Assembly: GCF_017315735.1 (NCBI RefSeq)
Contig: NZ_JAFLRK010000030.1
Span: 1-46,072 of the forward strand
Direction: 5' to 3'
Length of the DNA stretch: 46,072 nucleotides
Source of the DNA: Paracoccus shandongensis
GTDB taxonomy: Bacteria > Pseudomonadota > Alphaproteobacteria > Rhodobacterales > Rhodobacteraceae
Shown here: in pieces, positions 15,679-24,369 of the stretch
Position numbering within the stretch: the stretch's first letter is position 1
Layout: each line of letters starts with the position of its first letter
Notes under the pieces: model-generated
The model's database searches: none
What the model was told of the DNA's origin: nothing
What the model saw: the letters and a program-made list of their open reading frames with translations, nothing else
Position numbers and translations under genes: made by a program

Positions 15679-16374
15679 ATGGGACGGATCATCGCGCTGT
15701 CCGGCCTGGCCTTGGCGCTTGCTGCGCCGGGCCACGCCGCGACCTTCACCCCGCCGCAGGGCTGCCAGCTGCAATCGACGGTGCAGAATCGTGGCTGCTC
15801 GGTCGTGCAGTATTACAGTTGCAAGGCGGATCCGGCGGGCGACCAGCGCAGCGCCGTCTTTGGCAAGGAAGGCCTGCGCCACCTGTCGCGCATCGACGCC
15901 GAAACCCGCTGGGTCGAAAGCAGCGACCCGAACACGGGCCTGGCGGATTTCCTGGTGGAACGGTCCAAGGACCATGCGAGCTTCAAGGCGCTGCTGGAAA
16001 CCGGCCGGGATGATTTCGACTTCTGGACCGAATCGAACACCGGCGAACGCCTGCGCCATGTGGGCCAGGACATCCTGACCGGCGAGACGGTCGAGATCGA
16101 CGGCGAGGCGCTGGAGGTCACGCGCTTTCAGCTGAAAACCTATGGCGCGGACGGCGAGTTGCTGATCGAACGCAGCGGCCAGCAGTTCATCAGCCGCAAG
16201 ATGGGCCGCTTTTATGGCGGGGTGGAAACCCAGTCCGACTGGACCGGCCAGCGCCAGGACACCAACGACAGCCCCGTCACCTTCGCCTTCCCGGGCGAGG
16301 CAGGCTTCGGGGAGACCGAACCGCAATTCGACTGCGATCAGTTGCTGACGCAGCTTCTGCACGAAAGGGCCTGA
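15679..16374 (+). CDS. Secreted four-cysteine protein between gltD and gltB, function unknown
   Basis: A 231-residue protein with a clear signal peptide (MGRIIALSGLALALAAPGHA, cleavage after AHA). The mature part has four cysteines (QGCQ, RGCS, YSCK near the start and FDCDQ near the end), suggesting two disulfides in the periplasm. The ATG at 15679 is used; the GTG at 15676 is one codon upstream. It sits 13 bases after gltD and 2 bases before gltB, so it is almost certainly cotranscribed with glutamate synthase. No enzymatic motif is recognised. Confidence 0.85.
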   Translation: MGRIIALSGLALALAAPGHAATFTPPQGCQLQSTVQNRGCSVVQYYSCKADPAGDQRSAVFGKEGLRHLSRIDAETRWVESSDPNTGLADFLVERSKDHASFKALLETGRDDFDFWTESNTGERLRHVGQDILTGETVEIDGEALEVTRFQLKTYGADGELLIERSGQQFISRKMGRFYGGVETQSDWTGQRQDTNDSPVTFAFPGEAGFGETEPQFDCDQLLTQLLHERA

Positions 16375-16376
16375 CG

Positions 16377-19300
16377 ATGAGCAAGGATTGGCAACAGGAA
16401 CAACAGGCCCTTCGCGACTGGATGGCTCAGCACAGCCTGTATCGCGAGGAGGACGAGCATTCGTCCTGCGGGGTGGGGCTGGTGGTCAATATCGACGGCA
16501 AGCCCTCGCGCAAGGTGGTGCAGTCGGGCATCGACGCGCTGAAGGCGATCTGGCACCGGGGCGCGGTCGATGCCGACGGCAAGACCGGCGACGGCGCGGG
16601 CATCCACGTCCAGATCCCCGTCCCCTTCTTCCATGACCAGATCCGCCGCACGGGCCACGAACCCGACCCGGCCAAGATGATCGCCGTGGGCCAGGTCTTC
16701 CTGCCGCGCACCAACTTCGCCGCGCAGGAAGCCTGCCGGACCATCGTGGAATCCGAAGTCCTGCGCATGGGCCATTACATCTATGGCTGGCGGCACGTCC
16801 CGGTGAACACCGCCGTCCTGGGCGAAAAGGCCAATGCCACCCGCCCCGAGATCGAGCAGATCCTGATCCGCTGCGAAAAGGACATCGACCACATCCAGTT
16901 CGAGCGCGAACTCTACATCATCCGCCGCCGGATCGAGAAGGCCGCCGTCGCGGCCCAGGTGGCGGGCCTGTATCTTTGTTCGCTGTCCTGCCGCTCGATC
17001 ATCTACAAGGGCATGATGCTGGCCGAGCAGGTCGCGGAATTCTATCCCGACCTCAAGGACGAACGGTTCGAGAGCGCCTTCGCCATCTATCACCAGCGCT
17101 ATTCCACCAACACCTTCCCGCAATGGTGGCTGGCCCAGCCGTTCCGCATGTTGGCCCATAACGGCGAGATCAACACGCTGAAGGGCAACCTCAACTGGCT
17201 GCGCAGCCACGAGATCCGCATGGCCTCCAGCGCCTTTGGCGACATGGCCGAGGACATCAAGCCGATCGTCCCCGCCGGGTCGTCCGATTCGGCCGCGCTG
17301 GACGCGGTGTTCGAGGTGATGGTGCGGTCCGGGCGGTCCGCGCCCATGACCAAGACCATGCTGGTCCCGGAAAGCTGGTCCAAGGCCACCACCGACATGC
17401 CCAAGGCCTGGGCCGACATGTATGCCTATTGCAACGCCGTGATGGAGCCCTGGGACGGCCCGGCGGCGCTTGCGATGACCGATGGCCGCTGGGTCTGCGG
17501 CGGGCTTGACCGCAACGGCTTGCGGCCCATGCGCTATGTCGTCACCACGGAAAACCTGCTGATCGCGGGTTCCGAGGTCGGCATGGTCCCGGTGGACGAG
17601 ATGAACGTGCGCGAAAAGGGCGCGCTTGGCCCGGGCCAGATGATCGCCGTCGATATGTGGGACGGCAAGCTTTACCACGACGGCGCCATCAAGGACCGCC
17701 TCGCCTCCAGCCAGCCCTTTGGCGAATGGATCGAGAAGGTCGTGGACCTGAACGACATCATGCGCGAATTGCCCGAGCAGGCGCATTTCAGCGGCGAGGA
17801 ACTGCGCCGCCGCCAGACCGCCGCCGGCTATACGCTGGAGGAACTGGAACACGTCCTCTCGCCCATGGCCGAGGACGGCAAGGAAGCCATCGCGTCCATG
17901 GGCGACGACACGCCGCCCGCGGTGCTGTCGAACCAGTACCGCCCGATGAGCCATTTCTTCCGGCAAAACTTCAGCCAGGTCACGAACCCGCCCATCGACA
18001 GCTTGCGGGAAACGCGGGTGATGTCGCTGAAGACGCGGTTCGGGAACCTCAAGAACGTGCTGGATGAGTCGAGCAGCCAGACCGAGATCCTGATCCTGGA
18101 AAGCCCCTTTGTCGCGAACGGCGAATTCGCCGAAATGTCGCGCATGTTCGGGGAAACGGTGACGCGCATCGACTGCACCTTCCCCGTGGGCGCGGGCACC
18201 GAGGCCCTGGCCGAAGGCCTGGCCCGCATCCGGGCCGAGGCCGAGGATGCCGTGCGGTCCGGCGCGGGCCATCTGGTCCTGACGGATGAGGCGCAGGGGC
18301 CCGACCGCGTGGCAATGCCGATGATCCTGGCGACCAGCGCGGTGCATTCCTGGCTGACCCGCAAGGGCCTGCGGACCTTCTGTTCGCTGAACGTGCGGTC
18401 GGCCGAATGCATCGACCCGCATTACTTCGCGGTGCTGATCGGCTGCGGCGCGACCACGGTGAACCCCTATCTGGCCCAGGATTCGATCCAGGACCGGATC
18501 GAACGCGGCCTTCTGCCCGGCACCCTGATCGAGAACATGCGCCGTTACCGCGACGCGGTGGATGCGGGCCTTTTGAAGATCATGGCGAAGATGGGGATTT
18601 CCGTCATCTCGTCCTATCGCGGCGGCCTCAACTTCGAGGCCGTGGGCCTGTCCCGCGCGATGGTCGCCGAATACTTCCCTGGGATGCACTCGCGCATCAG
18701 CGGCATCGGGCTGCACGGGCTTCAGGCCAAGGTCGAGGGGCTGCACCAGAAGGCCTTCCACGCGGGCGGCAATGTCGATCTGCTGCCTGTGGGCGGCTTC
18801 TACAAGATGCGGCGGTCGGGCGAAAAGCACGCCTGGGAAGCCAGCACCATGAAGCTGTTGCAGGTGGCCTGCGACCGCGCCTCCTATGACGTGTGGAAGC
18901 AATACAGCGCCGCCATGCGCGCCAACCCCCCGATCCATATCCGCGACCTGCTGGACATCAAGGCCCTGGGCAAGCCGGTGCCCATCGAGGAGGTCGAATC
19001 GATCACCAGCATCCGCAAGCGGTTCGTGACCCCGGGCATGTCGCTGGGCGCGCTGTCGCCCGAGGCGCACATGACGCTGAACATCGCCATGAACCGCATC
19101 GGCGCCAAGTCGGACAGCGGTGAAGGCGGCGAGGATCCGGCGCATTCGTCGCCCCTGCCCAACGGCGACAACCCCTGCGCCAAGATCAAGCAGGTGGCCT
19201 CGGGCCGGTTCGGCGTCACCGCCGAATACCTGAACGCCTGCGAGGAGCTGGAGATCAAGGTCGCGCAAGGCGCGAAACCGGGCGAGGGCGGGCAGTTGCC

Positions 19301-20918
19301 CGGCATGAAGGTGACCGACCTGATCGCCCGGCTGCGCCATTCGACCAAGGGCGTGACGCTGATCAGCCCCCCGCCGCATCACGACATCTATTCGATCGAG
19401 GATCTGGCGCAGCTCATCTATGACCTGAAGCAGATCAACCCGCGCGCCAAGATCACCGTGAAGCTGGTGGCGTCCTCCGGCGTCGGCACGATCGCTGCGG
19501 GCGTGGCCAAGGCCAAGGCCGACATCATCCTGATCTCGGGCCACAACGGCGGCACCGGGGCCAGCCCCGCGACCTCGATCAAGTTCGCGGGCCTGCCCTG
19601 GGAAATGGGCCTGACCGAGGCGCATCAGGTGCTGGCGATGAACCGCCTGCGCGAACGGGTGACGCTGCGCACCGACGGGGGCCTGCGCACGGGCCGCGAC
19701 ATCGTGATGGCCGCGATGATGGGGGCCGAGGAATACGGCATCGGCACCGCCGCGCTGATCGCCATGGGCTGCATCATGGTCCGCCAGTGCCAGTCGAACA
19801 CCTGCCCGGTGGGCGTCTGCACCCAGGACGAACGCCTGCGCGCCATGTTCACCGGCAGCGCCGACAAGGTGGTGAACCTGATCACCTTCTATGCCCAGGA
19901 GGTCCGCGAGATCCTGGCCAGCATCGGCGCGCGGTCCCTGGACGAGGTGATCGGGCGGGCGGATCTGCTGACCCAGGTCAGCCGGGGCGCCGCGAACCTG
20001 GACGACCTGGACCTGAACCCGCTGCTGATCACCGTCGATGGCGCGGACAAGATCGTCTATGATCGGTCCAAGCCCCGCAACGCCGTGATGGACACGCTGG
20101 ACGCCGAGATCGTCAAGGACGCCGCCCGCTTCTTCGAGGATGGCGAGAAGATGCAGCTGTCCTATGCCGTGCGGAACACGCACCGGACCATCGGCACGCG
20201 CACGTCGTCGCTGATCGTGCAGAAGTTCGGGATGCGCAACAGCCTGCAGCCCGACCACCTGACGATCCGCCTGACGGGCAGCGCCGGGCAGTCGCTGGGC
20301 GCATTCGCCGCGCCGGGGTTGAAGATCGAGGTGTCGGGCGATGCCAACGACTATGTGGGCAAGGGCCTGTCGGGCGGCACCATCGTGGTGCGCCCGCCGA
20401 TGGCCAGCCCGCTGGTGGCCGCCGACAACACGATCATCGGCAACACGGTGCTGTATGGCGCGACCGACGGCTATCTGTTCGCGGCGGGCCGGGCGGGGGA
20501 ACGCTTCGCGGTGCGCAACTCGGGCGCCAAGGTGGTGATCGAGGGCTGCGGATCGAACGGCTGCGAATACATGACCGGCGGCGTCGCGGTGATCTTGGGC
20601 CGGATCGGCGCGAATTTCGGCGCGGGCATGACCGGCGGCATGGCATACCTGTATGACCCGCAGGGCGTGGCGCGCGACTATATCAACCCGGAAACGCTGG
20701 TGATGTGCGCTGTCACCAAGGACCACTGGGAAGGTCAGCTGAAGGGCTTGGTGGAACGGCACTTCAAGGAAACCGGATCGCGCCGCGCGGGCGAGATCCT
20801 GGCGGACTGGCAGGCCGAAAAGGCCAACTTCCTGCAGGTCTGCCCCAAGGAGATGCTGATCCATCTGCCGCATCCGATCATGGATGTGGAGGAACCGGCA
20901 GCCGTCCCCGCCGAGTAA
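16377..20918 (+). CDS. gltB: Glutamate synthase (NADPH) large subunit
   Basis: The alpha subunit of GOGAT (1513 aa), converting glutamine plus 2-oxoglutarate to two glutamates. Cys31, in the segment EEDEHSSCGVGLV, is the Ntn nucleophile exposed after removal of a 30-residue propeptide. The class II amidotransferase domain runs to about residue 440, then the central domain and the FMN synthase domain (GEGGEDPAHSSP, SGHNGGTGASP). The 3Fe-4S motif is CIMVRQCQSNTCPVGVCTQ. The C-terminal beta-helix (GSNGCEYMTGGVAVILG) is present. Nothing appears broken. Confidence 0.98.
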   Translation: MSKDWQQEQQALRDWMAQHSLYREEDEHSSCGVGLVVNIDGKPSRKVVQSGIDALKAIWHRGAVDADGKTGDGAGIHVQIPVPFFHDQIRRTGHEPDPAKMIAVGQVFLPRTNFAAQEACRTIVESEVLRMGHYIYGWRHVPVNTAVLGEKANATRPEIEQILIRCEKDIDHIQFERELYIIRRRIEKAAVAAQVAGLYLCSLSCRSIIYKGMMLAEQVAEFYPDLKDERFESAFAIYHQRYSTNTFPQWWLAQPFRMLAHNGEINTLKGNLNWLRSHEIRMASSAFGDMAEDIKPIVPAGSSDSAALDAVFEVMVRSGRSAPMTKTMLVPESWSKATTDMPKAWADMYAYCNAVMEPWDGPAALAMTDGRWVCGGLDRNGLRPMRYVVTTENLLIAGSEVGMVPVDEMNVREKGALGPGQMIAVDMWDGKLYHDGAIKDRLASSQPFGEWIEKVVDLNDIMRELPEQAHFSGEELRRRQTAAGYTLEELEHVLSPMAEDGKEAIASMGDDTPPAVLSNQYRPMSHFFRQNFSQVTNPPIDSLRETRVMSLKTRFGNLKNVLDESSSQTEILILESPFVANGEFAEMSRMFGETVTRIDCTFPVGAGTEALAEGLARIRAEAEDAVRSGAGHLVLTDEAQGPDRVAMPMILATSAVHSWLTRKGLRTFCSLNVRSAECIDPHYFAVLIGCGATTVNPYLAQDSIQDRIERGLLPGTLIENMRRYRDAVDAGLLKIMAKMGISVISSYRGGLNFEAVGLSRAMVAEYFPGMHSRISGIGLHGLQAKVEGLHQKAFHAGGNVDLLPVGGFYKMRRSGEKHAWEASTMKLLQVACDRASYDVWKQYSAAMRANPPIHIRDLLDIKALGKPVPIEEVESITSIRKRFVTPGMSLGALSPEAHMTLNIAMNRIGAKSDSGEGGEDPAHSSPLPNGDNPCAKIKQVASGRFGVTAEYLNACEELEIKVAQGAKPGEGGQLPGMKVTDLIARLRHSTKGVTLISPPPHHDIYSIEDLAQLIYDLKQINPRAKITVKLVASSGVGTIAAGVAKAKADIILISGHNGGTGASPATSIKFAGLPWEMGLTEAHQVLAMNRLRERVTLRTDGGLRTGRDIVMAAMMGAEEYGIGTAALIAMGCIMVRQCQSNTCPVGVCTQDERLRAMFTGSADKVVNLITFYAQEVREILASIGARSLDEVIGRADLLTQVSRGAANLDDLDLNPLLITVDGADKIVYDRSKPRNAVMDTLDAEIVKDAARFFEDGEKMQLSYAVRNTHRTIGTRTSSLIVQKFGMRNSLQPDHLTIRLTGSAGQSLGAFAAPGLKIEVSGDANDYVGKGLSGGTIVVRPPMASPLVAADNTIIGNTVLYGATDGYLFAAGRAGERFAVRNSGAKVVIEGCGSNGCEYMTGGVAVILGRIGANFGAGMTGGMAYLYDPQGVARDYINPETLVMCAVTKDHWEGQLKGLVERHFKETGSRRAGEILADWQAEKANFLQVCPKEMLIHLPHPIMDVEEPAAVPAE

Positions 20919-20940
20919 GCCGGATACCGGAACCCATGCC

Positions 20941-20966
20941 GGGCGCGCAGCGATGCGCGCCCGTTT
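20941..20966 (+). terminator. Hairpin after gltB
   Basis: GGGCGCGCA (20941-20949) pairs with TGCGCGCCC (20954-20962) around GCGA, followed by GTTT. It is a stable 9-bp stem 22 bases past the gltB stop. The T-run is short, so termination may be partial. Confidence 0.6.
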
Positions 20967-21015
20967 GCATGTGGCGGCGCCAAGGGACAGCGAAAGGGGT
21001 GCCGGTCGTCCGGGC

Positions 21016-21053
21016 AAAAAAACAGGGCCCGGGCTTTTCGGCCCAGGCCCCTG
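21016..21053 (-). terminator. Rho-independent terminator of tRNA-Lys
   Basis: On the minus strand a GC-rich stem (CAGGGGCCTGGGC with GCCCGGGCCCTG, loop CGAAAA) is followed by seven T residues (21016-21022). It lies ten bases downstream of the tRNA-Lys CCA end. Confidence 0.85.
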
Positions 21054-21062
21054 ATTTGATGA

Positions 21063-21138
21063 TGGTGAGCCCAACAGGATTCGAACCTGTGACCCACTGA
21101 TTAAAAGTCAGTTGCTCTACCAACTGAGCTATGGGCCC
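21063..21138 (-). tRNA. tRNA-Lys(TTT)
   Basis: 76 bases with an encoded CCA (21063-21065). The acceptor GGGCCCA pairs with TGGGCTC. The D arm is GCTCAGTTGGTAGAGC. The anticodon stem ACTGA/TCAGT encloses CTTTTAA, giving anticodon TTT. The T arm ACAGG-TTCGAAT-CCTGT is complete. Confidence 0.98.
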
Positions 21139-21150
21139 AACATGGGGGGC

Positions 21151-21179
21151 TAATTAGGGGGGGTGGCCGGGGGCGTCAA
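21151..21179 (-). promoter_or_regulatory. Promoter of tRNA-Lys
   Basis: On the minus strand TTGACG (21174-21179) is followed after 17 bases by TAATTA (21151-21156), with initiation expected close to the mature 5' end. The spacer is C-rich on this strand, as in the tRNA-Leu promoter. Confidence 0.7.
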
Positions 21180-21224
21180 GCGGAAAAACCGTCGGCACTG
21201 GCGGAAATTTCCCCCAAGGGTTAT

Positions 21225-22064
21225 ATGCCGGGCATGAACAGCATTTCCGCCCCCGGCCTGCCCTTCATGAAGATGCATGGGCTTGGCAACGATTTCGTCG
21301 TCCTCGACCTGCGCGCCGGTGGTGAACCCCCTGCGCCGGGCGTGATCGCGCGCATCGCCGACCGCCAGCGCGGGGTGGGGTTCGACCAGCTTGCCACCAT
21401 CGAGGCGGACGACCAGGCGGATGTGCGGCTGCGGTTCTGGAATGCGGACGGATCCGTCAGTTCCGCCTGCGGCAATGCCACGCGCTGCATCGCGCGCTTC
21501 GTGATGGACGAAACCGGCCGCGACCGGCTGAGCCTGCGCACCGATCATGCCATCCTGCTGGCCGAGGATGCGGGGGGCGGCCTGACGCGGGTCAACATGG
21601 GCCCGCCGGTGCTGGACTGGCGGGCGATCCCGCTGGCCCGCGACGTGGACATCGACCACCTGCCCATCGAGGGCGATCCGGTGGCGACCGGCATGGGCAA
21701 CCCGCATGTCACCTTCTTTGTCGATGACGCGGCGGCGGTCGATCTGGCCAGCTTCGGCCCGGCGATGGAGCATCATCCGCTTTACCCGCAGCGCACCAAT
21801 GTCGAGGTGGTGCAGGTGCTGTCCCGCGATGAGATCATCCTGCGCATCTGGGAACGGGGGACGGGGCCGACGCTGGCATCCGGATCCTGTTCCTGCGCGG
21901 CAGCGGTGGCTGCGGCACGGCGCGGGCTGACCGGGCGGCGGGTCCGGGTCAACGTGCCGGGCGGCGTTCTGCATATCGACTGGCGCGACGACGGCGTCTG
22001 GATGGAGGGGCCGACGGCGCATGTCTTTTCCGGCGTGCTGACCCCGGAATGGCTGGCATCATGA
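21225..22064 (+). CDS. dapF: Diaminopimelate epimerase DapF (altered second active-site motif)
   Basis: Converts LL- to meso-diaminopimelate for lysine and peptidoglycan. The family N-terminus KMHGLGNDFVVLD, the first catalytic cysteine C82 in DGSVSSACGNATRC, and GMGNPHVTFF are present. The second catalytic site, normally A-C-G-(S/T)-G-A-C-A, reads LASGSCSCAA at residues 217-226, so Ser219 takes the usual Cys position and new Cys222 sits three residues later. The ATG at 21225 follows CAAGGG; the ATG at 21234 is equally possible. Its stop overlaps the mtaB start (ATGA). Identity rests on both the motifs and the dapF-mtaB pairing. Confidence 0.92.
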   Translation: MPGMNSISAPGLPFMKMHGLGNDFVVLDLRAGGEPPAPGVIARIADRQRGVGFDQLATIEADDQADVRLRFWNADGSVSSACGNATRCIARFVMDETGRDRLSLRTDHAILLAEDAGGGLTRVNMGPPVLDWRAIPLARDVDIDHLPIEGDPVATGMGNPHVTFFVDDAAAVDLASFGPAMEHHPLYPQRTNVEVVQVLSRDEIILRIWERGTGPTLASGSCSCAAAVAAARRGLTGRRVRVNVPGGVLHIDWRDDGVWMEGPTAHVFSGVLTPEWLAS

Positions 22065-23314
22065 CCGCGCCGGTCTTTTCCACCCTGGGCTGCCGCCTCA
22101 ACGCCTATGAAACCGAGGCGATGCGCGAGATGGCCGAGGCCGCGGGCCTGTCCGGCGCCGTGGTCGTCAACACCTGCGCCGTCACCGCCGAGGCCGTGCG
22201 CAAGGCCCGCCAGGAAATCCGCCGCCTGGCGCGCGAGAACCCCGGCGCGCCGGTGATCGTGACCGGCTGCGCGGCCCAGACCGAGCCCGAGACCTTTGCC
22301 GCCATGCCCGAGGTCACGCGCGTCATCGGCAACCACGAGAAGATGCAGCCCCAGACGTGGCAGGGCCTGCGCGCGCCCGACCTGATCGGCGAGACCGAGA
22401 AGATCCGCGTCGATGACATCATGTCGGTCAAGGAAACGGCGGGCCACCTGATCGACGGCTTCGGCCGCCACCGCGCCTATGTCCAGGTGCAGAACGGGTG
22501 CGACCACCGCTGCACCTTCTGCATCATCCCTTACGGGCGCGGCAACTCGCGGTCTGTCCCGGCGGGCGTGGTGGTAGAACAGATCAAGCGGCTGGTGGGC
22601 CGAGGCTTCAACGAGGTCGTGCTGACCGGCGTGGACCTGACCAGCTGGGGCGCAGATTTGCCGGGCACGCCCCGCCTTGGCGATCTGGTGATGCGGATCC
22701 TGCGGCTGGTTCCGGACCTGCCGCGCCTGCGCATCAGCAGCATCGACAGCATCGAGGCGGACGAGAACCTGATGCTGGCGATTGCCACCGAACCGCGCCT
22801 GATGCCGCATCTGCACCTGTCGCTGCAGGCGGGTGACGACATGATCCTGAAGCGGATGAAGCGCCGCCACGGGCGTGACGACGCGGTCCGCTTCTGCGAG
22901 GAAGCGCGGCGGTTGCGCCCCGACATCGTCTTCGGCGCCGACATCATCGCGGGCTTTCCCACGGAAACGGATGCGATGTTCGAGAACAGCGTCAAGCTGG
23001 TGGACGACTGCGGGCTGACCTTCCTGCATGTCTTCCCGTTTTCGCCCCGCAAGGGAACGCCCGCCGCGCGGATGCCCGCCGTGCAAGGCCCGGTGATCCG
23101 CGACCGCGCCGCCCGGCTGCGCGCGGCGGGGGATGCCGCGTTGCGTGCGCATCTGGACGGGCAAGTCGGCCGGACCCATCGCGTGCTGACCGAGAGCCCC
23201 CGCCTAGGCCGAACCGAGCAGTTCACCGAAGTGGGTTTTGCCAGCGACCAGCCCGAAGGCGCGTTGATGGAGTTGCGCATTACCGGCCATGACGGGGCGC
23301 GGCTGGTCGCGTAA
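22061..23314 (+). CDS. mtaB: tRNA N6-threonylcarbamoyladenosine-37 methylthiotransferase MtaB
   Basis: A radical-SAM enzyme (417 aa) that methylthiolates t6A37 of ANN-decoding tRNAs to ms2t6A. The N-terminal UPF0004 domain supplies three cluster cysteines (LGCRLN, NTCAVT, GCAAQ). The radical-SAM motif CDHRCTFC places cysteines at 147, 151 and 154. The short C-terminal TRAM-like part ends at residue 417. It is distinguished from MiaB, also present in this window (28901-30232), by LGCRLNAYE versus YGCQMN. It begins within the dapF stop codon (ATGA overlap), so the two are coupled. Confidence 0.95.
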   Translation: MTAPVFSTLGCRLNAYETEAMREMAEAAGLSGAVVVNTCAVTAEAVRKARQEIRRLARENPGAPVIVTGCAAQTEPETFAAMPEVTRVIGNHEKMQPQTWQGLRAPDLIGETEKIRVDDIMSVKETAGHLIDGFGRHRAYVQVQNGCDHRCTFCIIPYGRGNSRSVPAGVVVEQIKRLVGRGFNEVVLTGVDLTSWGADLPGTPRLGDLVMRILRLVPDLPRLRISSIDSIEADENLMLAIATEPRLMPHLHLSLQAGDDMILKRMKRRHGRDDAVRFCEEARRLRPDIVFGADIIAGFPTETDAMFENSVKLVDDCGLTFLHVFPFSPRKGTPAARMPAVQGPVIRDRAARLRAAGDAALRAHLDGQVGRTHRVLTESPRLGRTEQFTEVGFASDQPEGALMELRITGHDGARLVA

Positions 23315-23352
23315 GGGCCAGGACTGCCTTCATGCGAGACGGCGAATGGCTT

Positions 23353-23421
23353 GTAGGGTGGAACCCCACCCTACGGGCTGCGCCGGTCCGTGTCCGGCGA
23401 AGGCGATGGCCCTCGCCGGAC
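23353..23421 (-). repeat. Composite two-hairpin intergenic element, copy 1
   Basis: GTAGGGTGG (23353-23361) pairs with CCACCCTAC (23366-23374). Next to it GTCCGGCGA (23392-23400) pairs with TCGCCGGAC (23413-23421), extended inward by GGC-GATG-GCC. The whole lies between convergent mtaB and the stress-protein gene. A diverged copy in the opposite orientation is at 28773-28843. Confidence 0.7.
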
Positions 23422-23438
23422 AGGCGGGAAGTCCGATC

Positions 23439-24275
23439 CTATCGCGCCATGAACACCGGCACGCGCGCCTTTTCCAGCATGTTGCGCGTGGCCCCGCCCA
23501 GGATCGCCTGGCGGAAGCGCGAATGGCCATAGGCGCCCATCACCACCAGGTCGGCGGCGATCTCGATGGCGCGGCGGTTCAGTTCCTCGCTGACGGTGGC
23601 GGCGGTGCGGGCCAGAACGGCGATGTCGGCATGGACGCCGTGGCGCGTCAGCATCTGCGTCAGGGGCGCGCCGGGTTCCGATCCGTCGGCGCTGCGGCGC
23701 GGGTCGATCAGAGTGATCTCGACCGATTTCGCGGCCTGCAGCAGGGGCAGGGCGCGGCGGACGGCGGCCAGGGCTTCCAGGGACTGGTTCCAGGCCACCA
23801 GCACCTTTTGCGGGGGATCGGCGGGCAGGTCGGTGCCCGGCAGGACCAGCACGGGGCAGCCGCCCTCGAACAGGGCGGCCTCGACCACGGCCTCGGCCTC
23901 TCCGGGGGCGTCCGGGCCATAGGGGCGGCCCAGGACCGTCAGGTCGGAAAAGCGCGCGCGCATCCCCACAAGGTTCGCGATGCCGCCGATCTGCGCCACC
24001 GCGGCCTCGGACGACCAGCGCAGGTCGGAAAAGCGCGCCAGGTGCTGGCGCACCGCCTGGTCCAGCGATTCGGCCCCCTCCATCGCCATGTCGATGGCGT
24101 CCTGGAAGGCATAGGGCGTGCCGCCCGGAAAGTAATAGCCCACCTGCGTGTGGTCGAGCCCCAGGCTGAGGACCGACAGGTGGCCATCCTCGCGCGCGGC
24201 CAGGGCGGCCGCCGCGTCAAGCTGGGGCAGCTGCCGCTGGTCGGACAGGATGGTGAGGATGCTCTTGTAACCCAT
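23439..24275 (-). CDS. Tandem universal stress protein
   Basis: A 278-residue cytoplasmic protein with two UspA-type folds. The first starts MGYKSILTILSDQRQLPQLD and the second KVLVAWNQSLEALAAV. The C-terminal GAYGHSRFRQAILGGATRNM is the ATP-binding G-2x-G-9x-G-(S/T) motif of the family; the first domain lacks a clear copy. It is divergent from ccoNOQP across 192 bases holding two FNR boxes. This placement is shared with other Rhodobacteraceae, suggesting oxygen-controlled expression alongside the cbb3 oxidase. The exact role is unknown. Confidence 0.92.
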   Translation of the reverse strand: MGYKSILTILSDQRQLPQLDAAAALAAREDGHLSVLSLGLDHTQVGYYFPGGTPYAFQDAIDMAMEGAESLDQAVRQHLARFSDLRWSSEAAVAQIGGIANLVGMRARFSDLTVLGRPYGPDAPGEAEAVVEAALFEGGCPVLVLPGTDLPADPPQKVLVAWNQSLEALAAVRRALPLLQAAKSVEITLIDPRRSADGSEPGAPLTQMLTRHGVHADIAVLARTAATVSEELNRRAIEIAADLVVMGAYGHSRFRQAILGGATRNMLEKARVPVFMAR

Positions 24276-24331
24276 GACGGACTCCTTCGGTCAGGTCGGA
24301 CACAGGATGGCGTCCTTGCCAGCCTGCGGCC

Positions 24332-24345
24332 TTGATCGGAATCAA
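24332..24345. promoter_or_regulatory. FNR box 1 (TTGAT-N4-ATCAA)
   Basis: TTGATCGGAATCAA is a perfect palindromic FNR/FnrP-type site. Its centre is about 63 bases upstream of the stress-protein ATG. At -41.5 it would put that start site near 24297, with a 22-base leader. Confidence 0.85.
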
Positions 24346-24355
24346 ACCTCCGGAT

Positions 24356-24369
24356 TTGACGCAGATCAA
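24356..24369. promoter_or_regulatory. FNR box 2 (TTGAC-N4-ATCAA) for ccoN
   Basis: TTGACGCAGATCAA is centred at 24362.5. If it acts at -41.5 the ccoN start site is near 24404, and TTATGC (24391-24396) falls where the -10 hexamer should be. The two boxes are 24 bases apart centre to centre. Confidence 0.85.

Noticed and set aside
16338..21074. 1578-codon open frame antisense to gltB, running into tRNA-Lys
   Set aside because: GC-rich codon bias removes stops in the antisense frame. The translation is His/Asp/Arg-rich without domains, and gltB is intact.
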